A stretch of DNA of 64,000 nt from Modestobacter italicus (GCF_019799965.1 NZ_JABGCJ010000004.1:310001-374000); one strand, 5' to 3'; shown: positions 25,199 through 33,701, numbered from the stretch's first letter. Notes: generated from the letters alone by a model not told the origin. Translations and numbers: made by a program.

Positions 25199-26089
25199 TC
25201 AGAGATCGACCTCGGCGATCACCCGCGGGATCTCCGGCGGCAGCTCCCGGGCCAGGAAGCCCAGCCGGCCGACCCGGGCGGCCAGCCGCTCACCGGCGCG
25301 GCCGTGCAGGTGAGCCGCCCACACCGCGGCCTGCTCCGGTGCCGCGCCGCGGGCCAGCAGCCCGGCCACCACCCCGGCGCGCACGTCCCCCGACCCGGAG
25401 ACGCCGAGCCCCGCGCCGCCGCTCTCGTCCTCCCAGAGCCGGCCGTCGGAGCCGGCCACCCAGCTGGTCACCCCGCCGAGGCCGACCGTTGCCTGCGCCT
25501 GCTCGGCGAGCCGCTGGGCCGCACCGGCCGGGTCGTCGTCCACCTCGTCGTGTTCCACGTGCAACGCGATGGCGAGCTCGGTCGGGTTGGGCGTGAGCAC
25601 GACCCGGCCGCCCAGGTGGTGCAGGCAGCTGGGGTCTGCGGTGACCGCCGCCAGGCCCAGTGCGTCCAGCGCGACCGGTCCGTCCAGCTCGGGCAGCAGC
25701 CGCTCCACCAGCTCCCGGGTCTCCGGTTCGTCGGCCATCCCCGGCCCGATCAGCACCGCCGAGGCGCTCTGCGCCAGGTCCAGGAACAGCTCGGCCGAGT
25801 TGCCCCGGATCGCGCCGGCCTCGGTGGACGGGACACCCCGGACCAGCGCTTCCGGCAGCGAGATGGAGACGTGCGGGGCGACCTTCGACGGGACGACGAC
25901 CTGCAGCTTCCCCGCCCCCGACCGCAGTGCGGCCTCGGCGGCCAGCAGCACGGCGCCGACCGTCTCGGTGCTGCCCCCGACCACCAGGATCGAGCCGCGG
26001 GCCTCCTTGCCACCGGTCGGCTCGGGCAGCCGCCAGCCCCGGAGGACCTGGGGGGTGACGAGCGTGCTGTCACGCTGGGGACGGGGCAT
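25199..26089 (-). CDS. nnrD: ADP-dependent NAD(P)H-hydrate dehydratase
   Basis: This 296-residue ribokinase-fold enzyme repairs hydrated NADH/NADPH using ADP or ATP. Landmarks are KEARGSILVVGGSTETVGAVLLAAEAALRSGAG fragments, VPSKVAPHVS, LIGPGMADEP, ALDALGL, the nucleotide region RVVLTPNPTELA and the catalytic Asp in SGSGDVRAG. The usual loop reads GTGDVLAG; here the Thr is Ser and the Leu is Arg, with the Asp kept. There is no fused epimerase (NnrE) domain. Its start lies 20 bases inside the histidine phosphatase gene with its own GAGGAGA site, so the two are one operon. Confidence 0.85.
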   Translation of the reverse strand: MPRPQRDSTLVTPQVLRGWRLPEPTGGKEARGSILVVGGSTETVGAVLLAAEAALRSGAGKLQVVVPSKVAPHVSISLPEALVRGVPSTEAGAIRGNSAELFLDLAQSASAVLIGPGMADEPETRELVERLLPELDGPVALDALGLAAVTADPSCLHHLGGRVVLTPNPTELAIALHVEHDEVDDDPAGAAQRLAEQAQATVGLGGVTSWVAGSDGRLWEDESGGAGLGVSGSGDVRAGVVAGLLARGAAPEQAAVWAAHLHGRAGERLAARVGRLGFLARELPPEIPRVIAEVDL

Positions 26090-26822
26090 CGGTCTCCTCG
26101 GTCACGGGCGCACCGGAGTCCCGGTCGCCGGTCAGGTGGTGGACGTCGTTGAAGCCGAGGAGGGCGTAGCGCCCGTCCCCGGTGAGCTCGTAGCGGGTGA
26201 CCGAGGTGTTGGCGACCTGCTCGGTGCGGTCGATCTCCAGCAGCTGCTGCTCGGTGAGCTCCTCGAGCACGTACCGGAACACCATGATCACCGCCTGGTG
26301 GGCGACGCAGAGCAGCCGGTCGCCGTCGTGCCGCAGCGCCTCGGTGGCCAGCAGGCTGCGCACCCGCAGCGCCACGTCCGCCCAGCTCTCCCCGCCCGGC
26401 GGCCGGTAGTAGAACTTGCCCAGCAGCTCCCGGCGCTCGGCCTCCTCCGGGTGCTCCTCCCGGATCCCCGTCCGGGTCATCCCGTCGAACACCCCGAAGT
26501 CGCGCTCCCGCAGCCGCTCGTCGTGCCGGATGGTCAGGTCCAGCCCGCCCGCCGCGACCGCCCGCTCGGCGGTGTCCAGCGCGCGGGCGAACGGCGAGCT
26601 CAGCACCGTCGTCGGCCGCTCGTCCACCGGCAGGCTCCCCAGCCAGGCGCCGAGTGCGTCGGCCTGCTGCTGCCCGGTCTCCGACAGCGGGACGTCGGGG
26701 TCGCGGACGTCGAGCTCCAGCCGCCCCGAGCCGGTCTCGTGCGCCTGCGCGTCGGCCAGGTTGCCCAGGCTCTCGCCGTGTCGCACCAGCCAGAGCGCGT
26801 GCGGCCCGGGTGCCTGTGCCAT
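26070..26822 (-). CDS. histidine phosphatase family protein
   Basis: The 250-residue protein has the catalytic RHG motif near the N-terminus (LWLVRHGESLGN), the second Arg in SSPFARALDTAE, the acid Glu in RLRERDFGVFDG and the second His in LLCVAHQAVI. It belongs to the phosphoglycerate-mutase-like branch, which uses a phosphohistidine intermediate. The substrate is not predictable; sugar phosphates or nucleotide derivatives are common. It overlaps nnrD by 20 bases. A metabolite-repair or NAD-related function is possible from that pairing but is not shown. Confidence 0.88.
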   Translation of the reverse strand: MAQAPGPHALWLVRHGESLGNLADAQAHETGSGRLELDVRDPDVPLSETGQQQADALGAWLGSLPVDERPTTVLSSPFARALDTAERAVAAGGLDLTIRHDERLRERDFGVFDGMTRTGIREEHPEEAERRELLGKFYYRPPGGESWADVALRVRSLLATEALRHDGDRLLCVAHQAVIMVFRYVLEELTEQQLLEIDRTEQVANTSVTRYELTGDGRYALLGFNDVHHLTGDRDSGAPVTEETDAPSPA

Positions 26823-26943
26823 CGCCGTCCCGTCTCTCGTGCGGCGCTCCTGGGCAGCGCCGTCCGGTCAGCGGTAGCCGACCACCTCCCCGACCAAACC
26901 GCGACCTCTGGACGCCGCCCGGCGGACTGCGCACGATGACCGG

Positions 26944-27525
26944 GTGGCCGACGAGAGCACGTTCGAGACCCGGGCGTTCGCCACCGCAGCGGAGTTCGAC
27001 GACTGGCTGGCCGCCGAGCACGACCGGGCGCCGGGGCTGTTCCTGCGGATCGCCAAGAAGTCCTCGGGGATCCCCTCGCTCACCGCCGCCGAGGCGGTGG
27101 AGGTCGCGCTGTGCCACGGCTGGATCGACGGCCGGGCCAACCGGGTGGACGACGACTGGTTCACCGTCCGGTACACACCGCGGCGGCCGAAGAGCGTCTG
27201 GTCGCAGAAGAACGTGACGACGGTCGGCCGGCTGATCGCCGAGGGCCGGATGCGCCCGGCCGGGCTGGCCGCGGTGGAGGCCGCCCAGGCCGACGGCCGG
27301 TGGGACCGCGCCTACGCCGGCCCGGCGACGATCACCGTGCCCGACGACCTCGCCGCCGCCCTGGCCGCGGAGCCCGCCGCGCAGGAGGCGTTCGCCGGGC
27401 TGGACGGGGGCAACCGGTACGCCGTCCTCTGGCGGGTGCACACCGCTGCCACGCCCCAGACGCGCGCCAAGCGGATCGCGGCCTGTGTCCAGCTGCTGGC
27501 AGAGGGTCGCCGCATCCACGGGTGA
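26944..27525 (+). CDS. YdeI/OmpD-associated family protein
   Basis: Starting at GTG 26944, this 193-residue protein has the YdeI-type opening (FATAAEFDDWLAAEHDRAPGLFLRIAKKSSG) and the conserved AVEVALCHGWIDGRANRVDDDWFTVRYTPRRPKSVWSQKN region, here quoted in part: CHGWIDG and RRPKSVWSQKN. The C-terminal third carries the Ala-rich helical region and TAATPQTRAKRIAACVQLLAEGRRIHG end of the family. The function is unknown despite its wide distribution; some relatives are induced by peptide antibiotics. It is divergent from the histidine phosphatase across 121 bases. Confidence 0.85.
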   Translation: MADESTFETRAFATAAEFDDWLAAEHDRAPGLFLRIAKKSSGIPSLTAAEAVEVALCHGWIDGRANRVDDDWFTVRYTPRRPKSVWSQKNVTTVGRLIAEGRMRPAGLAAVEAAQADGRWDRAYAGPATITVPDDLAAALAAEPAAQEAFAGLDGGNRYAVLWRVHTAATPQTRAKRIAACVQLLAEGRRIHG

Positions 27526-27611
27526 CTGCGTGTCCCCCGGACCCGGCGGCGCGACCCCTTCCCCCGGCCTGCACCGGGCGGTAGGACGGCCCGGACCCAC
27601 CGTGAGACCCC

Positions 27612-28970
27612 ATGAAGGGACCTGTCGTGACCGCCACGACCACCGAGCTCACCGGCACCGTCCACCGCCCCGGCGACCCCGGGTACGCCACCGCCGTCGG
27701 CGGCTTCAACCTGACCGTGGTGCACCAGCCGGCGGTCGTCGTCGAGGCGCGCTCCCCCGCCGACGTCGCCGCCGCCGTGCGGTACGCCGCGCGGGCGTCG
27801 CTCCGGGTGACCGTGCAGAACACCGGCCACGGGGCCCGCCGCCCGGCCGGCCCCGACACCCTGCTGCTGCGCACCGGCGCCCTGGACTCGGTCTCCCTCG
27901 ACCCGGCCGGCCGCACGGCCACCCTCGGGGCAGGGGTCACCGCCGGTCCGCTCATCGCGGCCGCGGCCGAGCACGGCCTGGCTCCGGTGACCGGTGCCGC
28001 ACCGAGCGTGGGTCTGGTCGGCCTGTCCGCCGGCGGCGGCATCGGCCCGCTGGCCCGGGCGCTCGGCTTCGCCGCCGACCGGGTCCGCAGCCTGGAGGTG
28101 GTCACCGCCGACGGGGAACAGCGGCACGTGGACGGCGCCACCGAGCCCGACCTGTTCTTCGCCCTGCGCGGCGGCGGCGGTGGCGTCGCCGTGGTCACGT
28201 CGATGACCGTGGAGCTGGTCGAGCTGGCCGGGTTCTGGGGCGGCGCCGTCTTCTTCCCCGGCGCCGACGCCGCGGCGGTGCTGCACGCGTGGCGCAGCTG
28301 GGCGCCGACGCTGCCACCGGAGGTCACGACGTCGATCGCGTTGCTCCGGCTGCCTCCGCTGCCTCAGCTGCCCGAGCCGCTGCGGGGGCAGTTCGTGGTC
28401 CACCTGCGCATCGCCTCGACCGGGTCGCCCGAGGAGGGGGCAGCGCTTCTCGCCCCGATGCTGCGGGTCGCCGAACCGCTGCTGGACACCGTGGCGTCGC
28501 TGCCCTGCACCGCGCTGGCCTCGGTGCACATGGACCCCACCGACCCGGCGCCCGTCACGGAGGCCGGCTGCCTGCTGGGCGAGTTCACCGCCGAGGCCGC
28601 CGACGCCCTGCTCGCCGAGGCAGGACCCGGCACGCAGACGCCGCTGGTCCTGGCCGAGGTGCGGGCCCTCGGCGGTGCGATGGCGACGGAGCCGGCGGTG
28701 CCTAACGCGGTGGGTGGACGGGACGCCCGGTGGTCGCTCTACACGGTCGGTTTCGCCGCTCCCCCGGTCGCCGGCGCGGCGTCCGCGGCTGCGCTCGGAC
28801 TGGTCGAGGCGATGCGACCGTGGCGCTCAGGCGTCCAGTACAACCTGGCCGGCGGCCGCGACCTGGTGGAGGCGTGGCCGGCCGACGTCCTGGCCCGGTT
28901 GCAGCAGATCACCCGCGACCGCGACCCGCAGCGCCTCCTCGCCCCGGCCCAGCCGGTCCCGCTGCCCTGA
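27612..28970 (+). CDS. FAD-linked (BBE-type) oxidoreductase
   Basis: This protein of about 452 residues has the PCMH-type FAD domain (QPAVVVEARSPADVAAAVRYA, VTVQNTGHGARRP, TLGAGVTAGPLI, GGGIGPLARALGFAADRV, VVTADGEQ) and the substrate and BBE-like C-terminus. The His in TGHGA is the usual 8-alpha-histidyl FAD site. The Cys expected in the GGIGPLxR segment for the second covalent link is Ala, so FAD may be bound once. An alternative start, GTG 27627, has a better-placed AAGGGA site; the ATG at 27612 has no clear one. It oxidises a sugar, alcohol or similar compound with O2. It stands alone between two unrelated genes. Confidence 0.85.
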   Translation: MKGPVVTATTTELTGTVHRPGDPGYATAVGGFNLTVVHQPAVVVEARSPADVAAAVRYAARASLRVTVQNTGHGARRPAGPDTLLLRTGALDSVSLDPAGRTATLGAGVTAGPLIAAAAEHGLAPVTGAAPSVGLVGLSAGGGIGPLARALGFAADRVRSLEVVTADGEQRHVDGATEPDLFFALRGGGGGVAVVTSMTVELVELAGFWGGAVFFPGADAAAVLHAWRSWAPTLPPEVTTSIALLRLPPLPQLPEPLRGQFVVHLRIASTGSPEEGAALLAPMLRVAEPLLDTVASLPCTALASVHMDPTDPAPVTEAGCLLGEFTAEAADALLAEAGPGTQTPLVLAEVRALGGAMATEPAVPNAVGGRDARWSLYTVGFAAPPVAGAASAAALGLVEAMRPWRSGVQYNLAGGRDLVEAWPADVLARLQQITRDRDPQRLLAPAQPVPLP

Positions 28971-29003
28971 ACGCGGCTCCGGTGACCTGGCCCGGCGCCC
29001 GGG

Positions 29004-30008
29004 TCAGCCGGTGACGCGGCGGGCGCTGACGTAGCCGCCCTTGTCCACGCTGGTCACCGCGACCGGCTTGCCGGTGACGCTGGCGTGCACCATCTGGCCG
29101 TTGCCGATGTACATGCCCACGTGGCTGATCGGGGAGTAGAAGAAGACCAGGTCGCCGGGCTGCAGCTCGGCGCGGGAGACCGCGACGCCGATGCCGGACT
29201 GGGCGCGGCTGGAGTGCGGCAGCGAGATGCCCGCCGCGGCGTAGGCGTACTGGGTGAGGCCGGAGCAGTCGAACCGGTCCGGGCCGCTGCCGCCGGGCAG
29301 GTACATGTCGCCGACTTGGGCGAGCGCGGTCCGCACGGCGACGCCGGCCGCCTCGGTCGGTGCGGGGGCGGGGGCAGCGGTGACGTCGGGGCCGGAGAGC
29401 ACGTTGTGCACCCGCACCTGGTCGGTGACCGAGAGCCGGGCGAAGTCGGCCTCGTAGCCGGCCAGCTCGTCCTCCAGCTGCTCCTTCTGGTTCTCCAGGT
29501 CGGCAGCGGCGGCGTCCGCCGCGGCGGCCGCGGCGGTGGCGTCGGCCTGCGCCTGCTCGGCGGCAGCACGAGCGGCGGCCGCCTGCGCGACCACGGCGTC
29601 GGCGTGCGAGGCGAGCTGGTCGAGCGTGCTCATCTGCGCGATGAGGTCGTCGGCCGACCCGCTGGTCAGGAAGGCGGCGAGCCGGCCACGGGTGGTGCCC
29701 ACCATCCCGGTCTGCGCGATGGACCGCAGCTGCGGCTCCAGCGCGTCCAGCTCCGCCTGCGCCTGGGCGGCGGCACCGGCCGCGGCGGCGGCTGCGGCCT
29801 GCTGCTGCTCGGCGGTCGCGGTCGCCTGGTGCACCTGCTCGTCGAGCGCACTGAGCTTCTGCCCGGTCTCGGTGACCGCCTGCCGTGCCTGCGCGGCGGT
29901 CGTGGGGGCGGCCGAGGCCGTGGACGGGAGCAGTGCGACGCAGGCCCCGGCGCTCAGCGCGAGCGCGGCAGCACGGGTCCACCCCCGTCGCGTGGTCGTG
30001 CGAGTCAT
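29004..30008 (-). CDS. NlpC/P60 family cell-wall hydrolase, secreted
   Basis: ATG 30006-30008 follows a GGAGG site, giving 334 residues. A signal peptide (TRTTTRRGWTRAAALALSAG-ACVALLPSTASA) precedes an Ala/Gln-rich coiled coil (about 40-210) like those of RipA/RpfB-associated endopeptidases. The catalytic NlpC/P60 domain follows: Cys in FDCSGLTQYAYA, His in ISHVGMYIG and third residue His in MVHAS, with the GDLVFFYSP support motif. It cleaves peptide stems of peptidoglycan during growth or division. No riboswitch of the type often found before such genes was recognised in the 131-base leader. Confidence 0.92.
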   Translation of the reverse strand: MTRTTTRRGWTRAAALALSAGACVALLPSTASAAPTTAAQARQAVTETGQKLSALDEQVHQATATAEQQQAAAAAAAGAAAQAQAELDALEPQLRSIAQTGMVGTTRGRLAAFLTSGSADDLIAQMSTLDQLASHADAVVAQAAAARAAAEQAQADATAAAAAADAAAADLENQKEQLEDELAGYEADFARLSVTDQVRVHNVLSGPDVTAAPAPAPTEAAGVAVRTALAQVGDMYLPGGSGPDRFDCSGLTQYAYAAAGISLPHSSRAQSGIGVAVSRAELQPGDLVFFYSPISHVGMYIGNGQMVHASVTGKPVAVTSVDKGGYVSARRVTG

Positions 30009-30139
30009 CGGACCTCCGAGTGCGCGCGTCGCGCCCGGGGAGGGGCGACACGTCCCGCGCGCGTCGGAACCGAACGTAAGGAGACGGCTGCGACGCGATG
30101 TGACCGCCGCGCCGGGGGACGATCGGTCCGCTGACCTGC

Positions 30140-30619
30140 TCAGTCCCAGAGGCCCCGTGCGCCACTCCCGCCCCGCGCGTTGCCGATGATCCGGTCGGCG
30201 ACCGCACCGGTGGCGAAGGAGTAGACCGCCTTGTGCAGCACGTCGACGACCTGGTCCCGGCGCGACCACGTCCACGGCGGCGCCCCGACCCCGGTGACGT
30301 TCTCCAGCGTCTGGTCGACGGCCAGCCGCACCGAGGTGTGCCAGGCCGAGGCCCGCACCCCGCGCAGGCCGGCGGCGGACCAGACGCCGCGCAACGCCCC
30401 GACGGCCGCACCGGTGCCCCAGTGCATGAGGTGGTTGCGCACCGGCGGACGGGCCGACTCGGGCAGCCGCCGCCCGGTGGCGAGCGCCGTCAGCGTCCGG
30501 GCCGGCACGTAGGAGTCCGGCCGGCCGGTGAGCTGCTGCTCCAGCTTCTCCCCCGCGGTCATCACCGCCACGCCCGCCAGCCCCGCCACCGCGCCACGCA
30601 CCGCTGCTCGTCGCCACAT
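30140..30619 (-). CDS. uncharacterised membrane-associated protein, 159 residues
   Basis: ATG 30617-30619 gives a protein with a hydrophobic N-terminal segment (AVRGAVAGLAGVAVMTAGEKLEQQLTG), a second near RNHLMHWGTGAAVGALRGVWSAAGLRG, and a basic/aromatic C-terminal half with APPWTWSRRDQVVDVLHKAVYSFATGAVADRI. I do not recognise the family. The upstream frame extends 5' but has no plausible site or sequence. It may be a small envelope protein of two or three helices. It has no close operon partner. Confidence 0.65.
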   Translation of the reverse strand: MWRRAAVRGAVAGLAGVAVMTAGEKLEQQLTGRPDSYVPARTLTALATGRRLPESARPPVRNHLMHWGTGAAVGALRGVWSAAGLRGVRASAWHTSVRLAVDQTLENVTGVGAPPWTWSRRDQVVDVLHKAVYSFATGAVADRIIGNARGGSGARGLWD

Positions 30620-30657
30620 GCGCTGCGACCTACCCCCGGGGCGCGCCCGGCAAAGAC

Positions 30658-30695
30658 GACGAGCCGCCCACCGGTTCCCCGGTGGACGGCTCGTC
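30658..30695 (-). terminator. hairpin after Cys-rich protein gene
   Basis: Seventeen-position stem with 16 pairs (30658-30674 against 30679-30695, loop TTCC) lies 15 bases after the stop of the leftward 101-residue Cys-rich protein gene. It is the best terminator candidate for that gene. Confidence 0.75.
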
Positions 30696-30710
30696 CCGTG
30701 CTGGTGGCGG

Positions 30711-31016
30711 TCAGCCCGCGGCGGGCTCCGAGGACTCGAGCGCCTCGACCGCGGCCACGTCGCGCAGGATCGCGGCGAGCTCGGCCGACGTCCACGCCTC
30801 GCAGCAGTCGCAGGTGCCCGTGGTGGAGAAGCTGCGCAGCCCGAGGCTGCCGCCGGCCTGGTCCTCGGCGAGGGCGAGCTGACCGTCCTCGGGGTTCCGG
30901 TGGCACCGGCACGACGAGGCACACATGCCCAGGCCCCAGCCCGAGACGATCACGGCCGGGCCGTTCTCGTGCACCCGCCCCAGCTGGAAGATGGAGGGCT
31001 TCTGGCGGTACGTCAT
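30711..31016 (-). CDS. Cys-rich 101-residue protein, unknown function
   Basis: ATG 31014-31016 follows GGGGAGA and ends at 30711; longer frames upstream lack support. The sequence opens MTYRQKPSIFQLGRVHENG and has Cys clusters MCASSCRCHRN and TCDCCEAW, six or seven Cys in two groups about 37 residues apart. That layout suggests a metal or Fe-S binding small protein, or a disulfide-held one, but it has no signal peptide. I do not recognise the family. An inverted repeat with GTTTCATG arms (31094-31124) lies 78 bases upstream. A strong terminator follows it, so it is a single-gene unit. Confidence 0.7.
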   Translation of the reverse strand: MTYRQKPSIFQLGRVHENGPAVIVSGWGLGMCASSCRCHRNPEDGQLALAEDQAGGSLGLRSFSTTGTCDCCEAWTSAELAAILRDVAAVEALESSEPAAG

Positions 31017-31093
31017 GTCGGTCTCCCCTCGCCGTCCTGCCGTGGAGGCAGGGGGTCGTGTTCGGCGTTCGGGGAGAAGTAGACAGGAACCAG

Positions 31094-31124
31094 GTTTCAT
31101 GTCCGCGTCACCGGGGCATGAAAC
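31094..31124. promoter_or_regulatory. 8-bp inverted repeat upstream of Cys-rich protein
   Basis: GTTTCATG (31094-31101) and CATGAAAC (31117-31124) form exact inverted arms separated by 15 bases. The site is less GC-rich than its surroundings and lies in a 201-base gap between the Cys-rich gene and glyA, a promoter-like position for the Cys-rich gene. Confidence 0.45.
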
Positions 31125-31217
31125 GCGGTTCGGCGAATCGGTCGTACACAATCGCACCACCGGTCGCGCCAGCTCCACCGGTCCCGCCTGCACCTCCCAC
31201 CCCGGGTGCGTCGCGGT

Positions 31218-32660
31218 TCAGCCCTGTCGGCCCAGGTCGAGGGTGACCTCCGGGTACAGCGGGTGGGCGTCGACCAGCTCGGTCGCCCGGGCCCGCACCC
31301 GCTCGGCCACGGTGGCGTCGAGCCGGTAGCGGACCTTCGAGTCACCCTCGGGCCGGGTGGCGGTGAGGACGTCGACCAGCAGGTCGCCCACCTCGGCCAG
31401 CTCGGCCTCCCGCAGGCCCCGGGTGGTCAGCGCCGGGGTGCCCAGCCGGATGCCGCTGGTGTACCAGGGGCCGTTCGGGTCGGCCGGCACGGAGTTCCGG
31501 TTGGTGACCAGTCCGGCGTCCAGCAGGGCCGCCTCCGCCTGCCGCCCGGTCAGCCCGAAACCGCCGACGTCCACGAGCACCAGGTGGTTGTCGGTGCCGC
31601 CGGTGACCAGCCGGGCGCCGCGGCGCAACAGCTGGTCGGCCAGTGCCCGGGCGTTGGCCACGACCTGCTCGGCGTAGCCGGCGAACTCCGGACGGCGGGC
31701 CTCGGCCAGCGCCACCGCCTTCGCGGCCATCACCTGCGGCAGCGGGCCGCCGAGCACCATCGGGCAGCCCCGGTCGACCGACGGTGCGTACTCCTCGGTG
31801 CACAGCACCATGCCGCCGCGCGGACCGCGCAGCGACTTGTGCGTGGTGGTGGTGACCACGTCGGCGTGCGGCACCGGGTCGAAGTCCCCGGTGAGCACCT
31901 TCCCGGCGACCAGCCCGGCGAAGTGCGCCATGTCCACCAGCAGCGTGGCGCCCACCTCGTCGGCGATCTCCCGCATGGCGGCGAAGTCGACCCGGCGTGG
32001 GTAGGCGGAGTAGCCGGCGACCAGGACCAGCGGCCGGAACTCGCGGGCCCGCTCACGCAGCGCGGCGTAGTCGATCAGCCCGGTCGCCGGGTCGGTGCCG
32101 TAGCTGGACTGCTCGAACATCTTCCCGGAGATGTTCGGCCGGAAGCCGTGGGTGAGGTGGCCGCCGGCGTCCAGCGACATGCCCAGCATCCGCTGGTCGC
32201 CCAGCACCCGGCGCAGCCGCGCCCAGTCGGCGTCGGTGAGCGCGTCGACGTTCTTGACCCCGGCCTCGGCCAGGGCCGGCGTCTCCACCCGGTGGGCCAG
32301 GATCGACCAGAAGGCGACCAGGTTCGCGTCGATGCCCGAGTGCGGCTGCACGTAGGCGTGGTCGGCACCGAACAGCTCGCGGGCGTGCTCGGCGGCCAGC
32401 CGCTCGACGGTGTCGACGTTCTGGCAGGCGGCGTAGAACCGGCGTCCGGGCGTGCCCTCGGCGTACTTGTCGCTGAACCAGTTGCCCATCGCCAGCAGCA
32501 CGGCCGGCGAGGCGTAGTTCTCGCTGGCGATGAGCTTCAGACTGGAGCGCTGGTCGGCGAGCTCCTGCCCGATCGCCTCGGCGACCCGGGGCTCGACCTG
32601 GGCGATGACGTCCAGGGCGTTGGCGAAGGCGGCGGTCTCGCGGGTGACGGTGCTGGTCAC
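31218..32660 (-). CDS. glyA: serine hydroxymethyltransferase
   Basis: The start is GTG 32658-32660 with GAGGAGA before it, giving 480 residues. The PLP enzyme has [55 protein letters not shown] and the Schiff-base lysine in [14 protein letters not shown]. It interconverts serine and glycine with tetrahydrofolate, feeding one-carbon units. At 480 residues it is longer than the common 415-430 form; the extra sequence lies mainly at the N-terminus and around [24 protein letters not shown] (about 160-190). Streptomyces carries a similar long form. A ZTP riboswitch directly upstream controls it, linking it to folate and purine stress. Confidence 0.95.
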   Translation of the reverse strand: MTSTVTRETAAFANALDVIAQVEPRVAEAIGQELADQRSSLKLIASENYASPAVLLAMGNWFSDKYAEGTPGRRFYAACQNVDTVERLAAEHARELFGADHAYVQPHSGIDANLVAFWSILAHRVETPALAEAGVKNVDALTDADWARLRRVLGDQRMLGMSLDAGGHLTHGFRPNISGKMFEQSSYGTDPATGLIDYAALRERAREFRPLVLVAGYSAYPRRVDFAAMREIADEVGATLLVDMAHFAGLVAGKVLTGDFDPVPHADVVTTTTHKSLRGPRGGMVLCTEEYAPSVDRGCPMVLGGPLPQVMAAKAVALAEARRPEFAGYAEQVVANARALADQLLRRGARLVTGGTDNHLVLVDVGGFGLTGRQAEAALLDAGLVTNRNSVPADPNGPWYTSGIRLGTPALTTRGLREAELAEVGDLLVDVLTATRPEGDSKVRYRLDATVAERVRARATELVDAHPLYPEVTLDLGRQG

Positions 32661-32682
32661 AGGGGTCTCCTCGATCGCGACG

Positions 32683-32768
32683 GGAGCCCAGGCGCGCGGC
32701 GTTCTGCGGAGCCGCTCCCCGGTGGTGGCCCACCTGTCAGCGCCAGTCACGGCCCGCGGGGAGCCTAG
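32683..32768 (-). ncRNA. ZTP (pfl-type) riboswitch before glyA
   Basis: Read leftward, the leader contains the ZTP core: CCGCGGGCCGTGACTGGCGC, then a stem formed by CAGGTGGGCCACCACCG and GGGGAGCG, and downstream the conserved GCGCGCCTGGGC before the glyA ribosome-binding site. These blocks are the hallmarks of ZTP riboswitches, which bind AICAR 5'-mono- or triphosphate when 10-formyl-tetrahydrofolate is scarce and switch genes on. It lies 22 bases before the glyA start, so translational control is likely. Boundaries are approximate. Confidence 0.87.
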
Positions 32769-32850
32769 CGACTGGGAGCAGCGCGCGGCACACGCCCCGT
32801 AGGTGGCCGCCGTCGGTGGCCGCCGCGATCCGCGGCCCCGGAGTCGCGGC

Positions 32851-33237
32851 TCACGAGAGCAGCGAGCGCAGCCAGGTGACGAGTCCCAGGAAGAGTCCGC
32901 TCGTGACCATGAGCACCAACAGGGCCTCGATCGTCACGTAACTGCGTTCGTCGAAGCCACCGCGCCGCCTTCCCCTCCTGCCCAGCCAGACGACGACGCA
33001 GAGCGCTACAAGGCCGAGGGCGACCGTGATGGCGATGGGGCGAATGGCCGGTCGCGCTACGTAGCCGCCCCCGATGGCGAACAGGAAGCCGAAGAAGACG
33101 GTCAACAAGCCAGCGATCGTGCGAGTGGCCACGTCACGCCAGAAGGCGCTGTCCCGGACCCATTCCCGTGGCCAGTGCCACGGCTTGCTGGATGGCTTGG
33201 TGGACGCCCCGGTAGTCGTCTCGTCGCGCGAAGTCAC
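32851..33237 (-). CDS. uncharacterised membrane protein, 128 residues
   Basis: I take GTG 33235-33237 as start. The protein has a polar head ([25 protein letters not shown]), two membrane helices (about 42-62 and 65-82), a basic loop [15 protein letters not shown], and a third hydrophobic helix near the end ([20 protein letters not shown]). No family is recognised. The stretch 32.9-33.3 kb uses more A/T in wobble positions than its neighbours (codons such as AAG-CCG-AAG-AAG and GCC-GTT-TCC types are mixed), which hints at a recent arrival. An inverted repeat at 33277-33298 is upstream. Confidence 0.65.
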   Translation of the reverse strand: MTSRDETTTGASTKPSSKPWHWPREWVRDSAFWRDVATRTIAGLLTVFFGFLFAIGGGYVARPAIRPIAITVALGLVALCVVVWLGRRGRRRGGFDERSYVTIEALLVLMVTSGLFLGLVTWLRSLLS

Positions 33238-33276
33238 ACGACGATCATGTGCCGCTGCTCTCCCCGGTCGCGTCAC

Positions 33277-33298
33277 CACAACGCGAAATGCCGTTGTG
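33277..33298. promoter_or_regulatory. 7-bp inverted repeat, candidate operator
   Basis: CACAACG (33277-33283) and CGTTGTG (33292-33298) are separated by eight bases (CGAAATGC). It lies 40 bases upstream of the leftward 128-residue membrane protein gene and would be a normal place for a repressor site. Confidence 0.4.
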
Positions 33299-33397
33299 AT
33301 CGGCCGACTCCGCCAACTGAGGCCCCTCACACCACACCCGCCACGCACGAAGGCCACGGGATGTGGACGTCGGCGTCTGGGCGGGTAGGGGTGGCGC

Positions 33398-33694
33398 ATG
33401 TCGATGAGCGCACCGTTCGACCCGGTCCAGCCCAGCAACGACGACCAGGGCATCCCCGCCGCGGATGCCGGCCAGGGAGCCCCGCCGCCCGCCGAGGGGT
33501 TCGGCATCGGCGGGGAGGAGCCGGACACCCCGGAACAGACCGGCGCCGACTCACCTGCCGCACCGCAGAGCGACACCCCGTTCCAGACCCCTGACCCCGA
33601 TGAGGTCGGGCCCGAGGCGACCGGCAACCCGGTCGACCCGGCGGTGGCCACGAACTCCCCGGACCCCGGGCAGACCGGCCGCGACCAGCGCTGA
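33398..33694 (+). CDS. small acidic Pro-rich protein, 98 residues
   Basis: ATG 33398 (or the in-frame ATG at 33404) gives a protein with almost no hydrophobic core, rich in Pro, Asp, Glu, Gly and Gln (GFGIGGEEPDTPEQTGADS, DPDEVGPEATGNPVDP), so it is probably disordered. It has no signal peptide or known motif. Its third-position base use matches the neighbours and a perfect hairpin follows the stop, both of which support a real gene. It converges on the TldE/TldD genes, sharing that hairpin with them. I do not know a function. Confidence 0.65.
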   Translation: MSMSAPFDPVQPSNDDQGIPAADAGQGAPPPAEGFGIGGEEPDTPEQTGADSPAAPQSDTPFQTPDPDEVGPEATGNPVDPAVATNSPDPGQTGRDQR

Positions 33695-33701
33695 CCCGGT
33701 G

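Noticed and set aside
27612-27626. Firm choice of the FAD oxidase start
   Set aside because: ATG 27612 gives the longer protein but GTG 27627 has the better site, so I did not claim either as certain.
30009-30139. c-di-AMP (ydaO) riboswitch before the NlpC/P60 gene
   Set aside because: Such leaders are common before these genes, but the conserved ydaO blocks are not readable in this 131-base stretch.
32820-32850. Second copy of the 12793-12830 palindrome (CGGAGTCGCG core near glyA)
   Set aside because: Only about ten bases match and the dyad is broken, so it is not a convincing repeat copy.
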